Shown here: positions 15,659 to 23,262 of the stretch, one piece after another
Layout: the number at the start of each line of letters is the position of its first letter
Numbering within the stretch: position 1 is the stretch's first letter
NCBI GenBank assembly: GCA_028866655.1
Contig: JAGWHQ010000016.1
Span: 1 to 34,009, forward strand
Source of the DNA: Nitrososphaerota archaeon
Lineage (GTDB): Archaea; Thermoproteota; Nitrososphaeria; Nitrososphaerales; Nitrosopumilaceae
Direction of reading: 5' to 3'
DNA length: 34,009 nucleotides
The notes under the pieces: model-generated
Databases searched by the model: none
What the model was told of the DNA's origin: nothing
The model's input: only the letters and a program-made list of their open reading frames with translations
Made by a program: the position numbers and the translations under genes

Positions 15659-15898
15659 TTATTTCCCATGGCAGTATAGCAACCAGACTGCATGAGATAT
15701 TTTACCATAATATAGCATGCAATTTTCACAGAAAGAATCCCACTCGGTTATTTCAAGAATATTAAAAAATTCCCTGGTCCATTCATAGGTAGGTAGTTTT
15801 CTGTATTGAAACTGTTGAATGGTAAAGATCTCTTTTTCTTTGAATTTATTTAGACATCTTTTACATTGAGCATTTTTTGTCTTTTTTGTAGAATTCAT
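15659..15898 (-). CDS. Small CxxC protein (79 residues)
   Basis: A basic protein with CKRC (12-15) and FCENC (57-60) pairs that could bind one zinc ion, and an aromatic, helical middle (FFNILEITEWDSFCENC) ending YYGKISHAVWLLYCHGK. The start is the ATG at 15898, 20 bases after the stop of the PEF-anchored surface protein gene on the same strand, so it may be the second gene of that operon. No family recognised. Confidence 0.55.
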   Translation of the reverse strand: MNSTKKTKNAQCKRCLNKFKEKEIFTIQQFQYRKLPTYEWTREFFNILEITEWDSFCENCMLYYGKISHAVWLLYCHGK

Positions 15899-15918
15899 AT
15901 TATTTCACAGGTGTTTCA

Positions 15919-16506
15919 TCACAATATCAAGTTCATTCTAAAAATCATTATCAGTGATACCATACTTACAAGCAATACAAATCCAGCATAAGAGAACTCA
16001 GGGATTGCACCATGATTTGTTTGAACGGGTATTTGATCACTAGATGACGCTGAAATTGTATGCCCATCAGCATATGTGAATGAAACATTAATAGCATCAT
16101 CACCTCCAGCTGCTAAAAATCCATCAGTAGGCCCACATACTGGAGAGCACACCGAGGTTGTAGAAGATAATATGACATAACCTGCAAAATCCCCAGTATT
16201 AGGACCTGTTTCCACTAGCTTGTATGGAATACTGGATTCTCTTGTTGATATTGTAACCCTACTTCCGTCTACTCCAATAGTATCAAGTGCATACGAATTA
16301 GAATTAAAGTCAGGCGCATGAATCAAGATGTTGATTTGGGAACTAGGTGAGAGTGAATCTCTAGATATTACAATTTGTGAGGTAGGAACTTGCGAGATAT
16401 TATTACAGTTGACATTTGGAATACAGGATGCATAGACGTTTGAAGTCGGAATAGCACAACATACTCCAAATAATGCAGTAATTATTGCAAGATATCTAGT
16501 CATCAT
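15919..16506 (-). CDS. Exported surface protein with PEF-type C-terminal sorting signal
   Basis: About 195 residues starting MMTRYLAIITALFGV, a signal peptide ending TSNVYA. The frame continues to 16569, but that extension is hydrophilic and would hide the signal, while TATTATTTTG lies about 30 bases before 16506. The mature region has a beta-strand pattern with Cys pairs (CIPNVNC; CSPVC). The C-terminus is a tripartite sorting signal: IPEFSYAG motif, a hydrophobic stretch LLVSMVSLIMIF and a basic-residue end. Archaeosortase is expected to cleave and lipid-anchor such proteins. Likely a cell-surface domain protein; ligand unknown. Confidence 0.8.
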   Translation of the reverse strand: MMTRYLAIITALFGVCCAIPTSNVYASCIPNVNCNNISQVPTSQIVISRDSLSPSSQINILIHAPDFNSNSYALDTIGVDGSRVTISTRESSIPYKLVETGPNTGDFAGYVILSSTTSVCSPVCGPTDGFLAAGGDDAINVSFTYADGHTISASSSDQIPVQTNHGAIPEFSYAGFVLLVSMVSLIMIFRMNLIL

Positions 16507-16620
16507 TTTGCTTGTCTTATTTGAGAAAGACTTCAAAATAATACTTGCCCATTCCACAAAGATCGTCATCTAGAATTCAAATTCATAGAGTAATTGTTAT
16601 TGTGATCAGTCTTATTAGGA

Positions 16621-17040
16621 ATGAAGACGATACTAATAGTTGGAAATATGTCTCAAAATGTTGCCATAGTATGTCTTGATGAATATCTCCTAGTACCAGG
16701 AGTTGAATTTGTGGGATTAGTTACTGGAAACGGTCGTCTTGTGGATTACAAAGCAAAAAACGGATTACGACTTTCAGAGGAACAAAAGGAGATGTTTTTC
16801 ATGTCAGTTTCATTATACCAAACCATGCAGCATGATTATGATGAAAATTTTGGTGTAGTAAAATATACAATTACAGAGAGAGAAAACTTTAGGATAGTGT
16901 CAATACCAAATGGACAAGATACCATAGTAATTGTCATGAAAGGAAAATTTTCATCTACAATAAAAAAAATCTTGGAAGCAATAGACCATGTGAAAAATCA
17001 AGACAAGTACAAAAACCCAAAATCTTCAAACAGCACATAA
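16621..17040 (+). CDS. Roadblock-like small protein
   Basis: A 139-residue protein: MKTILIVGNMSQNVAIVCLD, then LVPGVEFVGLVTGNGRLVDY, EEQKEMFFMSVSLYQTM and YTITERENFRIVSIPNGQDT (parts). The beta-beta-alpha-beta order with a GVEFVGLV strand and FRIVSIP strand is the roadblock/longin pattern and resembles the 31637-32032 protein closely, so the two are paralogs (GVEF[VI]G[LI]V..., E.[GE]MF.M...LY). Start at 16621 is favoured by a TAATTGTTATT box 27 bases upstream. It may sense or bind small ligands or serve as a scaffold; unknown. Confidence 0.65.
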   Translation: MKTILIVGNMSQNVAIVCLDEYLLVPGVEFVGLVTGNGRLVDYKAKNGLRLSEEQKEMFFMSVSLYQTMQHDYDENFGVVKYTITERENFRIVSIPNGQDTIVIVMKGKFSSTIKKILEAIDHVKNQDKYKNPKSSNST

Positions 17041-17127
17041 TATAGAAACATCACGAGAACAACAATTTTGACATGTTAAGTTTCGATCATTATGTAATCT
17101 GGTAAGATGTATAGACTAGCCTCAATC

Positions 17128-17200
17128 ATGGCAAACAGGTTCACATGATATGGGGACGGATTTGGGTCTTCCTCACAAGAGATCCTCCTGTTTGCCTAGA
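17128..17200. ncRNA. Nested hairpin, candidate small structured RNA
   Basis: GGCAAACAGG (17130-17139) and CCTGTTTGCC (17187-17196) are perfect 10-base inverted arms. Inside, GGATTT (17158-17163) can pair with AGATCC (17180-17185), or GGGGAC with GTCTTCC, two mutually exclusive stems. The region is clearly more GC-rich than its surroundings and has no ORF on either strand. Could be a small RNA, a 3' UTR element or a terminator-like structure of the upstream gene. Confidence 0.45.
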
Positions 17201-17270
17201 ATGTATATGTCACATCAATATTAAAAAAGAAACGTAGGATTCCTTATTAAAATATAAATTTGCCACAACA

Positions 17271-17606
17271 TTGTTCCACCTAACTAGTACACTACCAGGT
17301 ATCCAGATGGCAAGTAACTTTGTTACTGAACAATGTAGCGCAACTCCTTATAGATTCTCAGCCGTATTAATGGGCATGATGAACATGAGTGAGGAACTAG
17401 TTGAGGAAGTGTGGGTTTCTAGTAACTACGAAATGGTATTTTGTACCAGAGATGAGAAGGAGAATTATCTTAGGTTCCTTAGTTCAAGAAGAGAGATACC
17501 AAGAGGAATGAGTATAGTGTTTATCAGCAAAAAACTAAACAAGCAATACACCAAAAATGAGATAATGAATGCAGCTCCAGAACAGCTCAAGAAAATGATC
17601 AAATAG
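17271..17606 (+). CDS. Hypothetical protein (111 residues), start uncertain
   Basis: Frame starts TTG at 17271; an ATG at 17307 gives 99 residues. A TTATTAAAATATAAA box (17243-17257) suits leaderless TTG. Sequence includes MGMMNMSEELVEEVWVSSNY, FCTRDEKENYLRFLSSRREI and IVFISKKLNKQYTKNEIMNA: alpha/beta with a helical end. I do not recognise the family. It stands between the hairpin and the His-rich membrane protein. Confidence 0.55.
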   Translation: MFHLTSTLPGIQMASNFVTEQCSATPYRFSAVLMGMMNMSEELVEEVWVSSNYEMVFCTRDEKENYLRFLSSRREIPRGMSIVFISKKLNKQYTKNEIMNAAPEQLKKMIK

Positions 17607-17726
17607 TTTTCAAGCCAATATTTTTAAATTTTATAGATGAACAATACCCCCATGCACATCAAGAATCAATTCATAGTCATGTTGAAATATATTAATACTT
17701 GATTTGAAGATGCGTAGTAACACAGA

Positions 17727-18281
17727 ATGACTAGTACTAAAAAAGACAAAAATCCAAAGGCAGTCAAACCTTCATCCAATAGAAACAAGTTCATTGCACT
17801 AGGAGTCATTGCTGCCATAATAGCAGGAGTAGCATATGTTACATACAGATCAGATAATACAGTTGACACCAGTTTTGCTTCAATTGATGGCATACCGTGT
17901 GAGACTCAAGAATATACAACATTCCATATTCATGCACACATGGATGTTTTTGTCAATGGTCAACATACACCAATTCCAGCGTTAATAGGACTTGAGAACA
18001 CTTGTCTGTACTGGTTACACACCCACACACCAGATGGAATAGTACACATTGAATCACCAAAAGAAAGAGACTTTACAATAGGAGAATTTTTTGACATTTG
18101 GAAGTCAACCCGAAATGGATACCCCACAGCAACTAATGAACCAGAAATTTTTGTAAATGGAAACTTGGTAAGTACAAACTTGAACACTACAAAAATGAAT
18201 GCTCATGACGAAATTGTGATTGTGTACGGAGACGTACCACAGAACATGCCCACATTCTATCAATTTCCAGAAGGGGATTGA
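17727..18281 (+). CDS. Membrane-anchored His-rich protein (HIHAH/HTHT motifs)
   Basis: A 184-residue protein with a Lys-rich cytoplasmic start and one membrane segment (residues 22-40). The outside domain carries FHIHAHMDVFVNGQ (His67, 69, 71), then CLYWLHTHTPDGIVHIESP (Cys93, His98, 100, 107) and FTIGEFFDIW, a motif set also seen in bacterial proteins of unknown role. Closely spaced His and two Cys suggest a metal (perhaps copper) site, a reasonable demand in copper-rich ammonia oxidisers; this is inference. No operon partner; leaderless ATG at 17727. Confidence 0.75.
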   Translation: MTSTKKDKNPKAVKPSSNRNKFIALGVIAAIIAGVAYVTYRSDNTVDTSFASIDGIPCETQEYTTFHIHAHMDVFVNGQHTPIPALIGLENTCLYWLHTHTPDGIVHIESPKERDFTIGEFFDIWKSTRNGYPTATNEPEIFVNGNLVSTNLNTTKMNAHDEIVIVYGDVPQNMPTFYQFPEGD

Positions 18282-18468
18282 GTCCTAAATCATAATATCA
18301 TCAATATAACATTGTGAAAATTGTACTGTTACATCCGTAATTGCCCAACCCCTAGCCATCAACACAGATGCATTAGAAGGCAAAACTTGTGTTCTTAGAT
18401 TTTATGACTGGATCAGTCACTGAATTGATGAAGAGATATCGCGCGTATTGATGTAACCGTTAAAATAT
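18282..18468. other. Intergenic region between convergent genes, with a hairpin
   Basis: TGACTG (18405-18410), GAT, CAGTCA (18414-18419) form a perfect 6-3-6 hairpin. The rest has no ORF or clear motif. It could contribute to termination of either convergent gene. Confidence 0.4.
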
Positions 18469-20103
18469 TTATTTTGGAATATTGATGATAAACGTAGTAC
18501 CTTTATTGATTTCAGTCTTGATATCAATATAACCTCCGTGCTTTTCAACGATATTTTTACAGCTCACTAGGCCTAGTCCTGTTCCTATTTGCCTTGTTGT
18601 AAATAATGGATCAAATATTTTTGGCATTAAGATCTTTGGAATACCAGGACCTGTGTCTTCAATTTCTATAGTTGTAAAATTTTTGTTTACATCATTGGTG
18701 ATCTGAGTGTCTTTTATTCTAAAATATATAATTCCGCAATTATTCATTGCCTGTGTTGCATTTAATAGAAGATTTGTGAATACAATTTCTAGTTTTTCTG
18801 GATCGCATCTAATCATGACATCATTTTGTGGTACATGAATTTGAGTATCCTTTGTTGTAACATTCAAGACGGATGAATTTATCACACCAAGCAATGAAAC
18901 GTGTTCTTGAAGATTTAATGGATTTGGTACAACATACTCCATTACCTCGTCTATCTGATGAGTCATTCTTTTTACAGCACGCTCAATTCTGTCAAATTTT
19001 GACTGGTTATTTTTCTCAAAATCAGGATTTTGAATTTTGATTATTTCAAGAGTGTTATGCACTACAGACAGTGGATTTCTGAGATCATGAGCTATACGAG
19101 CAGAGAGTTCTCCAATAGCAGAAAGTCTTTTTGTTTTATGCTCTTCAATTTCTTTTCTTGCATTATACATCACAGTCATATCTCGTAGTGCTCCAATTCG
19201 TCCAGTCAAATTGCCATCTGTATCATAAAGATTTGTTGAAAGAAGTAACGTAGGAAAAATATCACCAGATTTTCGTTGAAGCCAAATCTCTCTATTTCCT
19301 ATTGAACCAGTGTGATCCCATTCCAAAGTTGCATCCTTGAGATCATCAATACTTTTTTCTGCCACATGTGTATACATTGATTTTCCTATGATCTCTTCTC
19401 GTGAATAACCAAGACTGGAACAATACGAATCGTTACAGTCGATTACATTTCCATTCAAGTCAATAGTACGCAGAAGATCAGGAGATTTTTCATATAACGT
19501 CCTATACTTTTGTTCAGTCTCCAACAGGTGATCATATGCAATCTTGAGCGCTTCATTTTGTTGTTTTAACTTCTTCTCATTGACCTCAACTGTCTTTTGT
19601 ATCTCATACAAATCAGTTATGTCCCTAATCGTAGTATTACTTCCAATCAATTTTTCGTTAACATCATAAAGATTTGTGGTATTTATCAGTCCGAGAAATT
19701 CAGTGTTATTTCTTCGTTTGAACCAGATTGTGGCATTTGATACATTACCAGTATTTTTCCACATTTGAAAGAAATTCTCATATTCTTCAATACTTTGAAT
19801 TGCTACAAAATCAAAGATGGTTTTTCCTATAACTTCATTTTTTTGATATCCAAGTCTTTCGGCATAAAATTCATTGCACGCGAAAATAACACCATCAATA
19901 GTTGTAGAACATAACATACAAGGAGTTTTTTCATACATATCTTTGTAATTTTGTTCCAAGAGTACATGAGGATCATACAATTTAGAAGAATTTGTCACAG
20001 TATAATATGACTGATCATTTTGAAAGATTTTTTTTACATCACCAGATCGAATTCTAGATTCTTTTTTTGGCCTTATTCGAGACTTACTTGCCATACCGGA
20101 CAT
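18469..20103 (-). CDS. PAS-PAS sensor histidine kinase
   Basis: A 544-residue cytoplasmic kinase: a Lys/Arg-rich start, PAS 1 (about 52-165, GVIFACNEFYAERLGYQKNE and DFVAIQSIEEYE), PAS 2 (about 200-312, GNVIDCNDSYCSSLGYSREE, RDMT end), HisKA with LSARIAHDLRNPLSVV (His339) and a complete HATPase_c: N-box FTNLLLNATQAM, G1 DTGPGIP, F-box IFDPLFTT, G2 GTGLGL. The start could be 20103 or the ATG at 20094. There is no neighbouring receiver on the same operon; the RR at 21.5 kb is a candidate partner. The PAS ligand is unknown; Cys residues (62, 65, 76, 223, 228) may sense redox state or metal. Confidence 0.9.
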   Translation of the reverse strand: MSGMASKSRIRPKKESRIRSGDVKKIFQNDQSYYTVTNSSKLYDPHVLLEQNYKDMYEKTPCMLCSTTIDGVIFACNEFYAERLGYQKNEVIGKTIFDFVAIQSIEEYENFFQMWKNTGNVSNATIWFKRRNNTEFLGLINTTNLYDVNEKLIGSNTTIRDITDLYEIQKTVEVNEKKLKQQNEALKIAYDHLLETEQKYRTLYEKSPDLLRTIDLNGNVIDCNDSYCSSLGYSREEIIGKSMYTHVAEKSIDDLKDATLEWDHTGSIGNREIWLQRKSGDIFPTLLLSTNLYDTDGNLTGRIGALRDMTVMYNARKEIEEHKTKRLSAIGELSARIAHDLRNPLSVVHNTLEIIKIQNPDFEKNNQSKFDRIERAVKRMTHQIDEVMEYVVPNPLNLQEHVSLLGVINSSVLNVTTKDTQIHVPQNDVMIRCDPEKLEIVFTNLLLNATQAMNNCGIIYFRIKDTQITNDVNKNFTTIEIEDTGPGIPKILMPKIFDPLFTTRQIGTGLGLVSCKNIVEKHGGYIDIKTEINKGTTFIINIPK

Positions 20104-20206
20104 ACATGATATAAAAAAACATACGAGAATACTTGTCGTATGTTCAAGAAAAACAAGCTAGTCACAATAAAATTATCTTAGAGATGCAAGCTACTAGTCA
20201 GGTATT

Positions 20207-20749
20207 TTAGCTAACACAACCAAGGTCAGACAATATCTTTGCAGTCATACCCAATGATATTGTTGAATTTGCAAGATCTGCTTTTACTTTACTACAGATA
20301 ACAGGCGATATTCCAGGAGGTGTTGGAACTGGAACAGGAGTTGGAGGTATCGGATATGGAGGTGGAATTGGTGAAGTAGAGTTGGACATTTTCATAGTAG
20401 AATTACTGGACATTGTCATTGTAGAATTTGTTGATGTTGGCATGGTGGAATTGTGGGATATTGGATTTGTAAAATTGGTTGCAGAATGCACAATCTGGTT
20501 GTGATTTAGATTATCTTGTAACATGGTCCATTCACCAGGTGCACAGATATGATCACCACAGACTACGGTGTTACCAGAACTTGCAGTAAGATGTTGATTA
20601 CCGCCAAAAGAAAAGTCTCGCTTGATCAAGTTATCCATTGCACTAGTTGTTTGAGCCAGTGCAGGCGGAGCCACTTGTCCTATGACCAGTGTCAAAAGTA
20701 TAGTTGCTACAGATATTGCAAGTAATGTACTCTTGATATCAGATCGCAT
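20207..20749 (-). CDS. Secreted Asn/Ser/Thr/Met- and Pro-rich protein
   Basis: A 180-residue exported protein; ATG at 20749 with a TTTAAATATAAAAGG box 26 bases upstream (leaderless), the longer frame being rejected. A signal peptide (ATILLTLVIGQVAPPALAQ) is followed by a Cys-containing start (CGDHICAPGE), a linker of repeated NST/MxM units (NSTMTMSSNSTMKMSNST), then a Pro-rich stretch (PIPPTPVPVPTPPG) and a C-terminal VICSKVKADL...DLGCVS domain. The many sequons imply heavy N-glycosylation; Met clusters could bind copper(I). Function unknown. Confidence 0.7.
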   Translation of the reverse strand: MRSDIKSTLLAISVATILLTLVIGQVAPPALAQTTSAMDNLIKRDFSFGGNQHLTASSGNTVVCGDHICAPGEWTMLQDNLNHNQIVHSATNFTNPISHNSTMPTSTNSTMTMSSNSTMKMSNSTSPIPPPYPIPPTPVPVPTPPGISPVICSKVKADLANSTISLGMTAKILSDLGCVS

Positions 20750-20831
20750 TACGATCTTATTGGTACCTTTTATATTTAAAAATACCTCTATTAAATAACA
20801 ATTCACCGTCATTACAGATACATCAGGACTA

Positions 20832-21344
20832 TTAGGAATTCAGGCCCAGATACTTTAACAAGTCTGCAACCACGCCTTTATGCACAACATGTAGAACAAG
20901 AGACTTGATTTTTGGATACCAGGAAACAGCAAATCTAGATACAAGAATATTGGCGTATTTCCATGCCAACTTGTCACATGTTAGAACAATTGATTTGTAC
21001 TTGAAAAAATATCGTCGCATGATTTTTACCGGCAGTATTTTTTTGGCATAATTGATTACATCGTGAGGCAAATTCAGGTAAAAGGTCCAAGTCAGTAGTT
21101 CACGATACGAACTGTATTCATTTTTTTGTTTTTCATAGATAGGTCCATTTTCAACATCCACATTTTTGGTACGTATTGTTTGGTAAGCCTCTGTCACCAA
21201 CTTGAATTTTACATCATCTTTGGTTGATATGTTTTTGTCAGGATGATATTCTAGAACCATTCGACGATATGCGCTTTTTATCTCAGGTATAGATGCGCCT
21301 TCTTGTAACCCAAGCAGTTCATAGCATTGTTCAATATTCAACAA
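20832..21344 (-). CDS. J-domain (DnaJ-like) protein
   Basis: Residues 3-65 form a J domain (YELLGLQEGASIPEIKSAYR, then YHPDKN with the HPD motif that stimulates Hsp70 ATPase). The remaining about 100 residues lack Gly/Phe, zinc-finger and client-binding regions of DnaJ; they are Leu/Lys/Tyr-rich helices (LTWTFYLNLPHDVINYAKKI, VLTCDKLAWKY), perhaps targeting the membrane. It is thus a specialised type III J protein. A CTTTATTAAAATGG box sits 27 bases upstream of the ATG. A TAACAAGTC... end lies near the PEF-free secreted gene on the same strand. Confidence 0.85.
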   Translation of the reverse strand: MLNIEQCYELLGLQEGASIPEIKSAYRRMVLEYHPDKNISTKDDVKFKLVTEAYQTIRTKNVDVENGPIYEKQKNEYSSYRELLTWTFYLNLPHDVINYAKKILPVKIMRRYFFKYKSIVLTCDKLAWKYANILVSRFAVSWYPKIKSLVLHVVHKGVVADLLKYLGLNS

Positions 21345-21471
21345 TAAAGCATTATGCCAGCCATTTTAATAAAGATTGATCGTATTTTTTTATCATAATT
21401 GTTAAAGATGTCAATTTGAATTAAGACAGGGTTTGAAATTTCATATATTTTGCAGAAAAGATGACAGAAAA

Positions 21472-21489
21472 TTAGTTTGTTCAAACTAA
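21472..21489. promoter_or_regulatory. Perfect 18-base palindrome, candidate operator of the RR-protease operon
   Basis: TTAGTTTG-TT-CAAACTAA is a perfect inverted repeat ending 12 bases before the TAATATATA box (21502-21509) that serves the leaderless response-regulator gene at 21528. The position is where archaeal activators or repressors bind. The binding protein is unknown. Confidence 0.55.
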
Positions 21490-21500
21490 ACAAAATTCAT

Positions 21501-21527
21501 CTAATATATATTCAATAATGCACATAA
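21501..21527 (+). promoter_or_regulatory. TATA box and start region of the RR-protease operon
   Basis: CTAATATATATTC at 21501-21513 lies 27 bases before the ATG, the standard archaeal spacing for a leaderless transcript. There is no SD site before the response regulator, whereas the second gene has AAGGTGG before its ATG. Confidence 0.5.
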
Positions 21528-21947
21528 ATGGTGAAAACCGCTTCTCAATCTCACGTAGACAGTGTAGACAATTTCATTACAGCAATAGTGATTGATGATG
21601 ACAAGGATACAGTATCTGTGTTATCTGACTTTTTGATGATAAAAGGCATCAAAGTGATTGGAAGGGGATATGATGGACTAGAGGCAGTTGAAATCTACAA
21701 GAGGCTCAAGCCAGATGCTGTATTTTTAGATGTGATGATGGAAACATATGATGGATTATACGCATTAGAGAAGATTAGAGAAATTCACAATGACGCACTT
21801 GTAATAATGGTAACAGCAGATTTGACAAGTGATACTCATGATAGATTGTTACGCCTTAATGCATCTGCCATAATTTACAAGCCTTATGATATCAACGAAA
21901 TAATGCATATTTTGAATAAACTGTATACGCTCAAGGTGGCTTCATAA
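21528..21947 (+). CDS. Single-domain response regulator (CheY-like receiver)
   Basis: A 139-residue receiver domain: acidic pocket IVIDDDKDT (Asp23-25), phosphoacceptor Asp68 (VFLDVMM), Thr96 (VTADL) and Lys118 (YKPY) are all in place. No output domain, so it acts by protein contact. It is the first gene of a two-gene operon: its TAA (21945-21947) is followed at once by the next ATG. The promoter has a perfect 18-base palindrome. The kinase partner is not coded alongside; the PAS-PAS kinase 1.4 kb away is a candidate. Confidence 0.93.
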   Translation: MVKTASQSHVDSVDNFITAIVIDDDKDTVSVLSDFLMIKGIKVIGRGYDGLEAVEIYKRLKPDAVFLDVMMETYDGLYALEKIREIHNDALVIMVTADLTSDTHDRLLRLNASAIIYKPYDINEIMHILNKLYTLKVAS

Positions 21948-22922
21948 ATGAAACAAGAATTATTTGAGGATCTTGCATCTCAAAAAATCCTTCTCAAAGA
22001 GATGAATTCTGAGCTCAAGAAACGTGTTGACAGTTTAGAGACAGGCACAACAAATCTTGAGCACGATATTTCAGAGAAAGAAAAGATAATCGAGGATCTT
22101 CGTCAAGACAAGAAAATGTTAACGAGCCTGTTAAAGAACGAGCCTCGTAAAAATAAGATTTTACGAAATGTTACAATAGTAGCTGCATTAGGATTGGCAT
22201 TTTTCATCTTTGTTTCGTATGTTCCAAGTGATCTACAGTCGTTTTATAATTCTGGCAACACGCCACTTAAAACACAATATTTGATACAAAACCTAAGAGG
22301 TAATACGGTAGACACATGGAAACCATGGCACCTTGTAAACAATCAAACTCTGAACATAAACATACTAAATTCAAACATGGTGTCAAAAGAAAAAATAAAT
22401 GCCATCAAAAATGCGATACTCTCGCAAGAATCTGTTAAGATAGACAATTCTTTGCTTGGAAGGGGACCAGTTGGTACTGTTTCAACATATTACAAAGGAT
22501 GGGAAGGTGCAATTCAAAACATGCAAACTGAAAAATCAACATTTTACATACCAACCAAGTTCAACATAATCCAATCACCAAGTGAAGAAGGAGACATTAC
22601 AATAGTTCTCTCAGATCTTCAAGACCCAGATGGATATTCGGGATACACTAAAACCATTACAGATGGACAGGAGACACTAAAAGCAGCAATAACAATTTAC
22701 GATGTAAACAATATCTCAGCTGAGCGACTAGGTGCCATAGTCAGACATGAATTTGGCCATGCATTGGGGTTGGGGCACTCTAGTGATGAGGATGACTTGA
22801 TGCATTACGTAATTGAGACAAACTTTCCGTTCATCTCAGATTGTGATACAAACGCAGTAAAGGATCTATACAATGGCAAGGATCTAAGTGATGTGGTATG
22901 CGGACCACAAAAATCTGCCTAG
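21948..22922 (+). CDS. Coiled-coil, membrane-anchored matrixin-like metalloprotease
   Basis: A 324-residue protein. Residues 1-65 are a Glu/Lys/Leu-rich coiled coil, then a membrane helix (about 73-91, VTIVAALGLAFFIFVSYV), then a soluble domain with the metzincin zinc site HEFGHALGLGH (His267, Glu268, His271, His277) and a Met-turn (DLMHY, Met285). The type fits zinc-dependent endopeptidases of the matrixin/peptidase M10 kind. N-in topology puts the coiled coil inside and the protease outside. ATG follows the RR stop directly with AAGGTGG 8 bases earlier, so expression is coupled. The link receiver -> coiled coil -> outside protease is inferred. Confidence 0.88.
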   Translation: MKQELFEDLASQKILLKEMNSELKKRVDSLETGTTNLEHDISEKEKIIEDLRQDKKMLTSLLKNEPRKNKILRNVTIVAALGLAFFIFVSYVPSDLQSFYNSGNTPLKTQYLIQNLRGNTVDTWKPWHLVNNQTLNINILNSNMVSKEKINAIKNAILSQESVKIDNSLLGRGPVGTVSTYYKGWEGAIQNMQTEKSTFYIPTKFNIIQSPSEEGDITIVLSDLQDPDGYSGYTKTITDGQETLKAAITIYDVNNISAERLGAIVRHEFGHALGLGHSSDEDDLMHYVIETNFPFISDCDTNAVKDLYNGKDLSDVVCGPQKSA

Positions 22923-23221
22923 GCTTTTGCCTTGAATTGGAAGAACACTTCTTTTCTTGTTCCCTCTTGATCCCAAGCAGCAACTTTGTATCGTCCTGGA
23001 ACTTTCCATTGTTTTGTATCAAATCGCAGAACATTAGAGTACGATCCCTTTTGTGAATTCAGATACTGGTCTTCACTGAACACTTCTCTTTCAGAAGGAT
23101 CAAAGATGACCAAATGCATTGCCTGCTTTGGAGAAAGTGCTTCATAATCTAATTTTATCTTGACATATTCTCCTTCTGTGTATATTGCCTTGTCAAGATT
23201 TATCATTATTTTATTTGGCAT
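22919..23221 (-). CDS. Small beta-sandwich (macroglobulin-like) protein
   Basis: A 100-residue protein starting MPNKIMINLDKAIYTEGEYV, with YEALSPKQAMHLVIFDPSE, FDTKQWKVPGRYKVAAWD and a basic end FQFKAKA. The pattern Y-x-x-GE-x-V-x-I with paired strands resembles an MG2-type or Ig-like domain often found in thaumarchaeal surface proteins. It has no signal peptide. ATG 23221 is 27 bases after CTATTAAATTCC. The stop overlaps the protease stop by 4 bases (CTAG at 22919-22922), so the genes converge with no spacer. Confidence 0.65.
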   Translation of the reverse strand: MPNKIMINLDKAIYTEGEYVKIKLDYEALSPKQAMHLVIFDPSEREVFSEDQYLNSQKGSYSNVLRFDTKQWKVPGRYKVAAWDQEGTRKEVFFQFKAKA

Positions 23222-23262
23222 TACAAACAATCGTTTTGACGGAATTTAATAGTCTTATGACA

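Noticed and set aside
18405-18419. 6-3-6 hairpin TGACTG/CAGTCA as a riboswitch or operator
   Set aside because: It lies between convergent genes where no promoter is expected; more likely a terminator-side structure or chance.
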